Positions 45,314 to 55,933 of a stretch of DNA of 64,000 nucleotides are shown in pieces (positions within the stretch are counted from its first letter, which is position 1; each line of letters begins with the position of its first letter). The position numbers and the translations under genes are program-made. The stretch is from Macrothele yani (lineage: Eukaryota; Arthropoda; Arachnida; Araneae; Macrothelidae), in NCBI GenBank assembly GCA_039090855.1, contig CM077027.1:101040424-101104423 (forward strand). Direction: 5' to 3'. The notes beneath the pieces were generated by a model. That model was not told where the DNA came from, ran no database searches, and saw only the letters and a program-made list of their open reading frames with translations.

Positions 45314-48300
45314 CATTCTATAAAGAAGATACCTAAGCAAAAAAATACATATAAAATTTTGACTCACACCTAGTACAACATAGAAAAGGTTATGTATCTA
45401 CCTGTGTGAGTAAAAGGAGAAAAGATAAAAAAATAAAATAAAACTACTGAATGTAGAAGGTGTCGAGAATACTGAGCCTTGGCTTTATCAAGGACCAGCA
45501 AAAACTCTGCATTTTCTCACTTCCACAAAGACCTAGTTGGAAATGGGTTTCTGCAAGGCCATAGATGCAAGTAACATTCCCACCTAAAATAGTTTAAAAT
45601 ATATATATATGTCATGTCCTCCGTAGAGTTGCATGACCTAGCACTTAGTTAACAATTTCGCTTGCATCCATTAACCTTCCTGGCTCGACCCATGCTCTTC
45701 ATCTGTTACTATTAAACAGAGAGAAGAAGATTAAAGAGAACTCAAGCTGTGAGAGTGACATAATAATTAGAAATGATTTTCAGCCATAACGAAATGCCAA
45801 GTTCGTTTTGAGAGAGAATTTAAACCTGAAAATCAATGCAAAAGAAATCCAAATTTTTTACATTGCAATTAAAAAAGGAAATATTAATTTTTAACGAACA
45901 GATTTTTGAAAGAAAACTTGAGTCTAAAAACCCCTACTCTACAACTTATGACAGCACGAAAACGAGAATAAGTTAAAGATAATAATTAACTAAAGAAAAC
46001 TTTGTGAAAGTTATATACCTTAAACAGTTAGTTGCAATATGTACAAAGTATTTCGGCAGTGCTTTTAAGTGCATAATTAATTAGTTAAGAACTTAACTAC
46101 TTTGAAAAAACAGCGCATAGAAAAGGAACAAGCTTAGCCATCTTCTGTTCCTAGGTACCCCAAAAGACGCTCAAAGTTACAAAGAAAAGAAAGAGTTAAA
46201 ACCCGCAAAAAATGTTAACAGACAAACCAATGCCTAAAAGCTGAAAAGCTAAAAACGACAGAGAAAAAGTACATGAAGTACAAACATTGAACTTATAAAA
46301 CCTAGAACCCAAAAACAAGGAAGAGAGCTTACCTCTTGTGTGACAAAAACTTTTCTCCTCACAAGAGAAGAACATGGCTGACCTCTTCCGCCACTCCCTA
46401 GTTGCTGGGGGGCAGTGAGGGTGGGGCTGATGGCCTCCTCATACAGCAAGAAACCAACGCGCGGATATTTTAACCAGAGAAAAATATATATATAAACTTA
46501 AGACTGTGGATCTGTATGATCAGAAAGAGCAGAATTAACTCTCCAGAATACATGAGAAATATTATAAAATACACGAGCAGTGTATTTAATAATCTTTGCA
46601 TGTATTAAATCACCTTAGTGAGCTTCTATAGATTAATCAGAATCTTATTAATTTTAATGTTGGTTTTACTATTTTTAGTATAGCTATCCTAGTGATGAAT
46701 AACTAGTTTTCTTTTTTATTTGTTTTTATTTTCTTTTATAAACAGATTTTTAAGCTTTTTTTGTGATTTTGTTTATATTATTTAATTTTTTGTTTTAATA
46801 GGACCGTCATATCCATAGCACTAAGGTTCCTTTAGGTAGTTAATAGGCATCCTCTAGCCAACTTCCTTACGGCTTTGATTGGTCAGAATCATATTATTAA
46901 CTGTGTAGAAAATTAAAGCAGATCTGCCAACCTTACTCTATTATTCAGAATAATTTTTCTTAAAGTTCTTTTGATGAAAGAAGAAGGAATTTCTGCTCTC
47001 TAGAAAACTTTCTAATAGTATATTAATGTGGTAATTGAAGTCCAAATTGTTGCTGCAAATTCTTGAAATTCTTAGGACCTGAGAAATTAGTACATTCTCA
47101 ATTACTTTGGTTGAAATGTTATTATTCCAGTGTAGATATTTAATTACTTTGAAAGGAAAATTAACTCTTTTATCAAAGAGGCTAATAGATGGGTTACCTC
47201 TGTTGAGCTTAATGCTTAAGTCTAGGAACCCAAGTTCCTGATTACTGTGGTTGGTTTTACATAAGTTAAGAGAGCTAGGATAGATATTATCAAAATCACT
47301 CTCTATAACTTCTGAATTATTGATACACAGCAGATCATCAATATATCTAAAAGTGTAAAGGTAGTTATCTGAGCAGGTGGGGTGATTTTTAATGAATTTA
47401 TATTCCTTAAAGAACAGGAATAGATTAGCGATATTCGTGGACGTTGATGTTCGTAAAAACCAGTTTAACGTACAATCAGCCTATTGAGGCCTTCGCAGAA
47501 TGGAAATATAATATAATCAATAGCTTCACCGGTGAGTTGGCAGGTCTGGACTTTTGTTTCGACAGAAATCTCTTTTTCTCTGGAGAAGCTAAAAGGTCAC
47601 TCTCCAAACTACAAGACCAATTTATTTTTACCACTACGGATAAAGCTAGCAATAATTTTGCAATTATCTGTAAGAAGTTCTATTTTGAATTGTTAACTAT
47701 GGAACTCAATAATAGAGTAACATACGAGCCCGTAAGTTATTCTACCAAGCAGTTAGAAAATCGGTTTAAGGCATTCTTCAAGAAACTTAAAATTCCACAA
47801 ACTAGAAGATATGAGCCTGAATTTCCATTTCTTTTTGCAACGGTTAAGTTTCATAAGGATCCTGTGAAGTTCAGGTTCATAGCTAGTGGAGTAAGGAGTC
47901 ATAAAAGAAAATAGATCTTGCTTTTGAAGATGTCTTAAAGAAGGTTTTGAAACACATTAGAAACTGTTCTAACTTGATGTACAGAGATTTTTGGATAATT
48001 AATAATAATGCAGAAGTAATTTCTACTATACTCAAAGTTTGTCCCCTAGATATTAATAGTTATGATTTTGAAAACCTATATACTAATCTGCCTCTATCAG
48101 ATATAATCACTACCTTTAAAGAGCTGTATGCAGAATTTAAACTTAACCAATTTGTTAATGTAGGAACTTGGAACTCTTATCTCAATTGCTGCATAGAAAA
48201 TAACCATATCTTATATAATAATACTCTCTATAAGCAAGTGAACGGTATTCCCATGGGAACATCAACGTCCACGAATATCGCTAATCTATTCCTGTTCTTT

Positions 48301-50388
48301 AAGGAATATAAATTCATTAAAAATCACCCCACCTGCTCAGATAACTACCTTTACACTTTTAGATATATTGATGATCTGCTGTGTATCAATAATTCAGAAG
48401 TTATAGAGAGTGATTTTGATAATATCTATCCTAGCTCTCTTAACTTATGTAAAACCAACCACAGTAATCAGGAACTTGAGTTCCTAGACTTAAGCATTAA
48501 GCTCAACAGAGGTAACCCATCTATTAGCCTCTTTGATAAAAGAGTTAATTTTCCTTTCAAAGTAATTAAATATCTACACTGGAATAATAACATTTCAACC
48601 AAAGTAATTGAGAATGTACTAATTTCTCAGGTCCTAAGAATTTCAAGAATTTGCAGCAACAATTTGGACTTCAATTACCACATTAATATACTATTAGAAA
48701 GTTTTCTAGAGAACGAAATTCCTTCTTCTTTCATCAAAAGAACTTTAAGAAAAATTATTCTGAATAATAGAGTAAGGTTGGCAGATCTGCTTTAATTTTC
48801 TACACAGTTAATAATATGATTCTGACCAATCAAAGCCGTAAGGAAGTTGGCTAGAGGATGCCTATTAACTACCTAAAGGAACCTTAGTGCTATGGATATG
48901 ACGGTCCTATTAAAACAAAAAATTAAATAATATAAACAAAATCACAAAAAAAGCTTAAAAATCTGTTTATAAAAGAAAATAAAAACAAATAAAAAGAAAA
49001 CTAGTTATTCATCACTAGGATAGCTATACTAAAAATAGTAAAACCAACATTAAAATTAATAAGATTCTGATTAATCTATAGAAGCTCACTAAGGTGATTT
49101 AATACATGCAAAGATTATTAAATACACTGCTCGTGTATTTTATAATATTTCTCATGTATTCTGGAGAGTTAATTCTGCTCTTTCTGATCATACAGATCCA
49201 CAGTCTTAAGTTTATATATATATTTTTTCTCTGGTTAAAATATCCGCGCGTTGGTTTCTTGCTGTATGAGGAGGCCATCAGCCCCACCCTCACTGCCCCC
49301 AGCAACTAGGGAGTGGCGGAAGAGGTCAGCCATGTTCTTCTCTTGTGAGGAGAAAAGTTTTTGTCACACAAGAGGTAAGCTCTCTTCCTTGTTTTTGGGT
49401 TCTAGGTTTTATAAGTTCAATGTTTGTACTTCATGTACTTTTTCTCTGTCGTTTTTTAGCTTTTCAGCTTTTAGGCATTGGTTTGTCTGTTAACATTTTT
49501 GCGGGTTTTAACTCTTTCTTTTCTTTTGTAACTTTGAGCGTCTTTGGGGTACCTAGGAACAGAAGATGGCTAAGCTTGTTCCTTTTCTATGCGCTGTTTT
49601 TTCAAAGTAGTTAAGTTCTTAATAACTAATTAATTATGCACTTAAAGCACTGCCGAAATACTTTGTACATATTGCAACTAACTGTTTAAGGTATATAACT
49701 TTCACAAAGTTTTCTTTAGTTAATTATTATCTTTAACTTATTCTCGTTTCGTGCTGTCATAAGTTGTAGAGTAGGGGTTTTAGACTCAAGTTTTCTTTCA
49801 AAAATCTGTTCGTTAAAAATTAATATTTCCTTTTTTAATTGCAATGTAAAAAATTTGGATTTCTTTTGCATTGATTTTCAGGTTTAAATTCTCTCTCAAA
49901 CGAACTTGGCATTTCGTTATGGCTGAAAATCATTTCTAATTATTATGTCACTCTCACAGCTTGAGTTCTCTTTAATCTTCTTCTCTCTGTTTAATAGTAA
50001 CAGATGAAGAGCATGGGTCGGGCCAGGAAGGTTAATGGATGCAAGCGAAATTGTTAACTAGTGCTAGGTCATGCAACTCTACGGAGGACATGACATATAT
50101 ATATATTTTAAACTATTTTAGGTGGGAATGTTACTTGCATCTATGGCCTTGCAGAAACCCATTTCCAACTAGGTCTTTGTGGAAGTGAGAAAATGCAGAG
50201 TTTTTGCTGGTCCTTGATAAAGCCAAGGCTCAGTATTCTCGACACCTTCTACATTCAGTAGTTTTATTTTATTTTTTTATCTTTTCTCCTTTTACTCACA
50301 CAGGTAGATACATAACCTTTTCTATGTTGTACTAGGTGTGAGTCAAAATTTTATATGTATTTTTTTGCTTAGGTATCTTCTTTATAGA

Positions 50389-50391
<3 letters not shown>
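45314..50391. repeat. Palindrome D, 5.1 kb with about 2.1 kb near-identical arms
   Basis: Left arm 45314-47452 and right arm 48257-50391 are inverted copies that differ, where I compared them, mainly by one-base homopolymer lengths plus a rare substitution. Examples are CACTTAGTT versus CACTAGTT, CGTTTTGAG versus CGTTTGAG, and CTCGACC versus CCCGACC. The inner boundary is at GATGTTC (47446-47452) opposite GAACATC (48257-48263). The unique core 47453-48256 plus the right arm encode a reverse transcriptase. The left arm is an inverted copy of the RT 3' half and the downstream non-coding region. Confidence 0.9.
47453..48795 (+). pseudogene. Penelope/Naiad-like reverse transcriptase, 5'-truncated, one frameshift
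   Basis: The enzyme would copy element RNA into DNA. The first frame (47444-47914) covers the N-terminal RT part (SKLQDQFIFTTTDKASNNFA, FLFATVKFHKDPVKFR). A single-base shift in the A-run near 47905 leads to the second frame (to 48795). That frame has motif A NSYDFENLYTNLPLSD, the GIPMGTSTS motif, the catalytic FRYIDDLL and the ELEFLDLSIKLN motif, ending with LRKIILNNRVRLADLL. No GIY-YIG domain follows, unlike canonical Penelope. This fits the Naiad-type group, where the endonuclease is N-terminal (from memory). The 5' part is replaced by the inverted arm, so that cannot be checked here. Confidence 0.75.
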
Positions 50392-50420
<29 letters not shown>

Positions 50421-50703
50421 CTTGAGTCTTCAAATCACAGGAGTGGCAATGCATCACATCCGATGCCGTATAACACACAAAGATTCCCAAACTGAGCACA
50501 TGGCATATTCAACGTAGACTGCACAGAGAATGGACGACAAGAGGTCCCAGAAGATGGCAGACAGATCTGCCGAAATGCATCGGACAATACATCCAGGAAG
50601 TCTGATGAAGTTTGTTTTGGTGACTGCATTTCCTTATGCGAATATATTTTTCGAGCAATTCAGTTTTCCGTTTTTTAAAGTTTTCCGACATAATTTTTCA
50701 CAT

Positions 50704-51034
50704 AATATAACTTGATAGACATTAAATGTCCATCATTACTGTTTCACACGTTATGCAAGTTCGGCAATCGGGAGATTATTAAATGATGTTAGATACGTAT
50801 GGGGCATTATATCGGCAATTAATATCAAGAAACAATGTTATTTTCATGTTTTATATTAATTGCCGATATTATGTCCCATACGTATCTAACATCATTTAAT
50901 AATCTCCCGATTGCCGAAATTGCATAACGTGTGAAACAGTAATAACGGACATTTAATGTCAATCAAGTTACATTATCGTAGCCACGTAAAAGTATGTTCA
51001 TCGCAAATCAGCGAAATTTGAACAACGATATATT
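50704..51034. mobile_element. MITE-like hairpin inserted in the right arm of A
   Basis: The left arm of A has no counterpart of this 331-base segment. It is flanked by a 14-base direct repeat (ATAATTTTTCACAT at 50690-50703 and 51035-51048) that is single in the left arm. Arms 50704-50825 and 50853-50977 pair well (TTAGATACGTATGGGGCATT and its near complement), and a 57-base extra tail follows on the right. Confidence 0.75.
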
Positions 51035-51446
51035 ATAATTTTTCACATCTCTTTTATCTTCATGTGCCTCCCGTAGTTCAACTAAAAAAGTATATCCTTA
51101 CTTAGGAAAATGTGTGGACTAACTTCTAAAAAAGCCTACACTCAAGAACCTGATGAGAACAACTGTGCGAAGATTTGAACATCAACCACGTACAACCAAG
51201 AGGTACGTGAAAGATTTTTCCTTGAATCACATTTGATTACAGAGATATATTTCGCAGTGAATATTAATAACTTCCAACTGAGAAATTGCTTTTCACTCAA
51301 AGGAAATATAACATGTAAAGTTACAACAGTTAAAACCACAATTAAATGGTTCTACCTGAAAAAAACACAAAAAATTAGGAAAATCAAAAAACCTACAACT
51401 ACAATTTTTTTTTTTTTTAAATCTGGTGATTTCATATGGAATGACC

Positions 51447-52540
51447 AAATTTAAAAGTTAGTGTGAAGGACGTAAAAGGTTTTATTAAGTTAACACCTTC
51501 CCCTTATTTTGAAATGCAGCACTGTTAAAAGTTTTGGTTAAAAATATTTCTTTTTAATACTTGTTTTACTAACTATGCTTGTAGTAAAGTTATAAATAGC
51601 AAAGTTAAATTGACCTTTTTATTTTGGATCTCGATTATAAACATTTTATCTAGTAGCATTTTGAGAGAATGACTCCAACTTCATCACCCTTAAAATATCA
51701 TTACTACATCTAATGAAAACTTCAAGACAGAGTACTAAGACATCTGCTGTTTGCTCGCTTTCACACAGTTTCATCACTTATATTATTTAATATGCCATGT
51801 CCCAATTTGTAAAAATGTATCCAACTACCAGAATGCATAAACTATTGACAACCAAGCAATTCAGCCAGCTTTTCACACCTGCTTTTCATGCCATTATCTT
51901 CACAAGCAGAAATATTTTTTCATGATTGTCACCAATTGTTCAAACAGATGAATTTAAAAGACTAAATTCTTCACATCTGCTTTCATATTGCCACTTTCAA
52001 TTTGTTGAATAATGTCGATTTTCATTCTCCATAGCCAATATTTTCTGTTTCACATCAGCAATTTAGTTGCCCTCACTATTATTATGCACCTTATTCTCAA
52101 TCCTGACTTTCATATCTTCTAAAATTAACATTGTTCACTGATGGGAAGGTTCTAACACGACTTTCAAACATAGCTGGCACTGGCAACATAACATGTATCA
52201 ACTGTGAAAAGGCTTCAGAAAAGCAAGACTTTGTGCCAGTTTCTTCATCCCGTGAACCAATGCTGTTAATGTTACTGCTCACTTTCATTTCAAAGCTGGC
52301 TCCTCCATTCCCTTATCAATAAGTTTCTTTGCTTTTAATGATGTGAGCAGATTCTGTGCTCTGCCAATGTCATCACAGCACACAGCAAATAGTCTTTTGT
52401 TGCACACCTTTCTACTTCCAGTGCTCACTACATTAGCCATGTGTATACCCCACTGTATTGTGAAATATTCTTCGTCTTATGATGTACTACATAGGTGAAG
52501 TATGTGTCAAGGCAACAAATATTCAATGATACATTCCACT
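51447..52540. other. Intron sequence, no gene seen
   Basis: Single-copy-looking AT-rich sequence. Short open frames (for example 52131-52322) have no recognised motifs. Confidence 0.45.
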
Positions 52541-52612
52541 GGTGTAGTTTAGTCGGTTAGCCCAACTGGCTCCAGAGCGAGGAGGCTTGAGCTCGATTCC
52601 TGTCACTGACAT
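52541..52612 (+). tRNA. tRNA-like sequence (pseudo-tRNA or SINE head)
   Basis: GGTGTAGTTTAGTCGGTTAG resembles an A box region and GAGCTCGATTCC a degenerate B box at normal spacing. The T-stem and acceptor stem pair poorly, so a working tRNA is unlikely. No tail or target duplication is clear. Confidence 0.4.
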
Positions 52613-52683
52613 ATATGTGTTTTCACAATTTCTGAGTTACATTTTTTAAATATTCTTAAAATGACATTTCATTTACATCTTCC

Positions 52684-52711
52684 ACGTCAACTGTAGGCCT
52701 ACAGTTGATGT
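52684..52711. repeat. 28-bp palindrome
   Basis: The sequence ACGTCAACTGTAGG is followed directly by its near-perfect inverted complement (one mismatch), with no loop. Purpose unknown; it could be a small inverted repeat or a remnant of a MITE end. Confidence 0.7.
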
Positions 52712-53491
52712 ACCTCCAATTGTAAGGCAAAAAGTGTTCATAGTTTATACACATACTTTAAGCCATAGCTCAAACTTTAAAATTTTGATCATGGTGTTAT
52801 TTGAACTGACATTCTTACAACCAAGTTCAACACTATATCATAATATTGCTGATGCTATCATTAAACGACTTCTACATGCAGATGAACTAAATGTCATGTA
52901 CCTACAATTTTACAAAGTTCGAAAGCCAAATCAATCTACAATTTCATTGATGTGCAAGAATACTTTGCAAAATGTGCTGATTACCATAAATGTGAAGTCA
53001 AAACAGGCTTAACAGTTATTTCTTTTGGCAGAAGTCACACAAACTTTAAACAGGGACAAAAATCACCATTTTCATGACAGGGGTGATGACCACAAGTAGG
53101 CAAACACCCCAAATTTTCATATGCCAGATCCTTTTTTTTTTTTTTTTTTCCAGAAGCCAGCACATTTTTTCAACAGATATGAGGAGAAAACCAAAATCAA
53201 TCTAAATAAAAACTACACATACCGAATTGTGACTTTCAGCAATCAAAGTTAATACATTATTTCTTATCTATTGCTCACTGATTCAGTGCAAAATTCACAA
53301 CTAAACTGGGGAACATAAACACTTTGTATTAATATCGGCATTTTGAACTACATTATCATTTCAGGAAGTACAGCTTTACTTCTGGTGTATAAAATCAACC
53401 CCCTCCCCCCACCTCCCCGAAAAAAATCCCTAATGAATAAATACATTCACAAACACCCCATCCCTCAAAATTATACGGTGTCTGCAAAGTA
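52712..53491. other. Intron sequence, no gene seen
   Basis: AT-rich; T-run near 53132 and a C-rich patch at 53399-53416. The open frame 52734-53012 has no recognised motif. Confidence 0.45.
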
Positions 53492-54804
53492 CCGGGTGTT
53501 ACACTGGGTAGTGATAACTTTCCTGTGGAATAAATCGTTAAAGAATAACGAGATGGCGCTGTAAGTACGAGACATCGATTAGCAGGCAACAGGCATTCGT
53601 GAGGAAGTAGTGCGACAGTAGGCACGTGATTTCGGACATGCAGCGATATACCACAGAAGAAAGAGTTTTTTGGTAAAAAAAATGGTATGCGGAGAGCGGA
53701 AACCCCACAAAGGTGTTATGAAAGTAGGGTACAGTGTTTAAGAATCGTTGTAAGCCATCCCGTGCATACCCGACGAAACTGGTAGCAAAATTAAAATGAA
53801 CCGGCAGTGTTGCAGATGACGTGGCAAGTATGGCGACAAAGAGAAGAACAATGCGGACGGCGTAAAACATTGAAGCCACACGAGAACTCCTGCAAGAAGA
53901 AACCGGTACGTCAACACGAAGACGTGCACAGCAACTAGCTGTTAGCCCAGCATCTGCATGGCACATTGTGACGTCAGATTCGGACATGTTTCCCTACAAA
54001 ATCCAGGTGCATCAGCCTTTTATCACAACAGCTGTCCAGCAGCATTATGACTTTATGAATGACATGTGTTCGCTGATCGATGAGCACAACTTTGATGCGA
54101 AGAGCATTGTCTTCAGTGATGAGGCAAAGTTCTGGTTGGATGGCTACGTGAGCCGGCAAAATTACCGCATCTGGGGAAGCGAGGAGCCGGACGTCTGTGT
54201 TGTGAAGCCTCTCCACCCGCTGAAAGTAACCGTTTGGTGTGCAATGAGTGGTGATGGCCTCACTGGGCCATTTTTCCTGGAGTCCACAGTTACCGCTGCT
54301 GTCTACAGTGACCTTTTGAAGAATAATTTTTCCCCAGCTGCAGTCCAGAAAAACTGGATACACAACCGCACGTTTCAACAGGACGAAGCACCGCCACACT
54401 CCACAAATGCTGTTCTTGATTTGCTTCAACAGCAGTATGGCCCATGGGTCATCTCAAAACAATTCCCCCTACGTGTTTCAGCCTGTCTCTCTTGGCCTCC
54501 GTACAGCCCCAATTCAACGCCGCTCAAATTCTTGTGCGATTATCTGAAAGATCGGGCGTACCAGGACAACCCACAAACACTGCCTAACCTCCGACATGCC
54601 ATCCAACAGGAAATTGCACAGATCCTGTCGAACATCTTCCCCTCGGTATTGCAGCACTTCGAAGCCAGGTCATGACAGTGGATGGTCATCATGTGATCCA
54701 TTGATTACCTTTTGCCTACTCTTACTGTAAATGTCTTTTTCCTCTTCCAATAAAGTAAGTTAACTTTGTCTTTTTCTTTTGTCACTATCCAGTGAAACAC
54801 TCGG
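53492..54804 (+). mobile_element. Tc1/mariner element (DD41D-like) with TA target duplication
   Basis: Terminal inverted repeats of about 26 bases (CCGGGTGTTACACTGGGTAG at the left, complement CCGAGTGTTTCACTGGATAG at the right) bound the 1313-base element. TA dinucleotides sit at 53490-53491 and 54805-54806. The transposase frame is broken upstream of 53968. Confidence 0.88.
53640..54675 (+). pseudogene. Tc1/mariner transposase (DD41D-like) pseudogene
   Basis: The longest frame (53968-54675) contains FSDEAKFWLDGYVSRQNYRI with the first catalytic Asp, PLHPLKVTVWCAMSGDGLTG and the second motif QQDEAPPH, in which a Glu replaces the usual Gly. The third is NSTPLKF, where the family has LTPLDF, so the third catalytic Asp is replaced by Lys. 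Spacing between the last two sites is longer than the usual 41 because of about seven extra residues (PLRVSAC). The N-terminal part is in other frames with stops (for example just after RRTMRTA near 53862). It is inactive. Confidence 0.83.
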
Positions 54805-54810
54805 TACGTA

Positions 54811-55035
54811 TTGGGTTGTCAGAAAAGTTATAACGTATTTTAGCCATGTTTTGAAAAGGTCATTTATTGATAAAAAGAACAAAGATCAATCAACCCGTTT
54901 TGTTCGATAACCTTTTATGATCTTTCAGTGAGCTGCAGAATGCTTCGTTCATAGAAGGGCCTGTCTTTCGTGGCGAAAAACTGTACGTGGTGCTAAACCG
55001 ATTTGGATAATTATTTCACCATTGGGAAGCTTATT
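54811..55035 (-). mobile_element. Mariner 3' end fragment
   Basis: The minus strand reads the C-terminus of a mariner transposase (FFATKDRPFYER.. ILQLTERS, then VIEQNG near 54890). It is followed by a terminal sequence TTGGGTTGTCAGAAAAGTTA at 54811, just after a TA. The rest of this element is missing. Confidence 0.7.
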
Positions 55036-55204
55036 TCTTTCCGGTGGACATAGGCTATATTTGGTTTATTTTCAGTAATTTTTGGCTGTACTACTAAATC
55101 AGATCGCTTTCAAGTAGTTCCCAATTTCCTGTGTATCATTCCGCTTTGTTTACTTACATGCAACCTGATCACTCCCTATGTGAAATAAAGTAGTTCAATA
55201 TGCA
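55036..55204. other. Spacer between a mariner end and a Helitron fragment
   Basis: AT-rich, no recognised sequence, though it may include decayed upstream helicase sequence. Confidence 0.4.
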
Positions 55205-55933
55205 AAAACAGACCACTGGGCAAAGTACTACAAGATATTGAACTCATTCTGTGGGATGAATGCACAATGAGCAATCAATCGCACATTAAAGCTGTCGAAA
55301 GAACGCTCAGGAGATATCAGAAACTTTCCTTTCGCTGGCGATTTTCGCCAAACTTTGCCAGTAATTGTGAAAGGAACACGAGCAGACATTGTTAAGGCAT
55401 TTAAAATCCTCAACAACATGGAATAATATTGAAACACTTCATTTACAAACAAATATGAGAGCTCATTTAGGAGGAGGGGATACCCAATTTTCTACTCAGT
55501 TACTACGTGTCAGTGATGGCAAAGTACCTAATCAGAATGGTTTCATTCCAGTACATAGTAAACTGGGAAGCATTGTAAGACCTATTAATGAATCGGTTGA
55601 CAAAATTTATCTTAATGGTGAAAATTTGCTCCAAAGAAGTCACAACTGGATGCGTGAACGAGCTATCGTGTCTCCAAGGAATGCATCTGTTGATAAAATA
55701 AACTATGCTAATTTGCAAAAACTACCTGGCGAATACAGAACTCACACATTGATTGATACTGTCCAAGTTAACTTCGAAGATACAGTGCATTATCTACATG
55801 AATTTTTAAATTCTTTAAATCCCTCAAAACTCAAATTGAAAGTTAGCATTACTATAATTTTAATACGGAACGGGAATCCCCCAACCCTGTGCAATGGGTA
55901 CAAGATTACAGGTCAAAGCGCTGCATTATAATA

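Larger units (their letters stand above)
41146..51446. repeat. Outer palindrome A (10.3 kb fold-back) containing nested palindromes
   Basis: Its ends are inverted copies: GGTCACTCCATATGAATTCA at 41146, and the complement of the segment ending at 51446 (GGTCATTCCATATGAAATCA). After an interruption by palindrome B, the arms resume at about 44019-44615 (left) and 51370-50424 (right). They share GAAAAGCAATTTCTCAGTTG, CATCAGGTTCTTGAGTGTAG and ATTTGAAGACTC, at roughly 85-90 percent identity by eye. Inside lie palindrome C, (TA)n tracts and palindrome D. It looks like a fold-back or MITE-type element expanded by later insertions. Confidence 0.7.

Noticed and set aside
46249..49614. Matching frames such as 46249-46449 and 49251-49614 in both arms of palindrome D
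   Set aside because: Same sequence in opposite orientation because of the palindrome; no recognisable motif, and probably untranslated region of the element.
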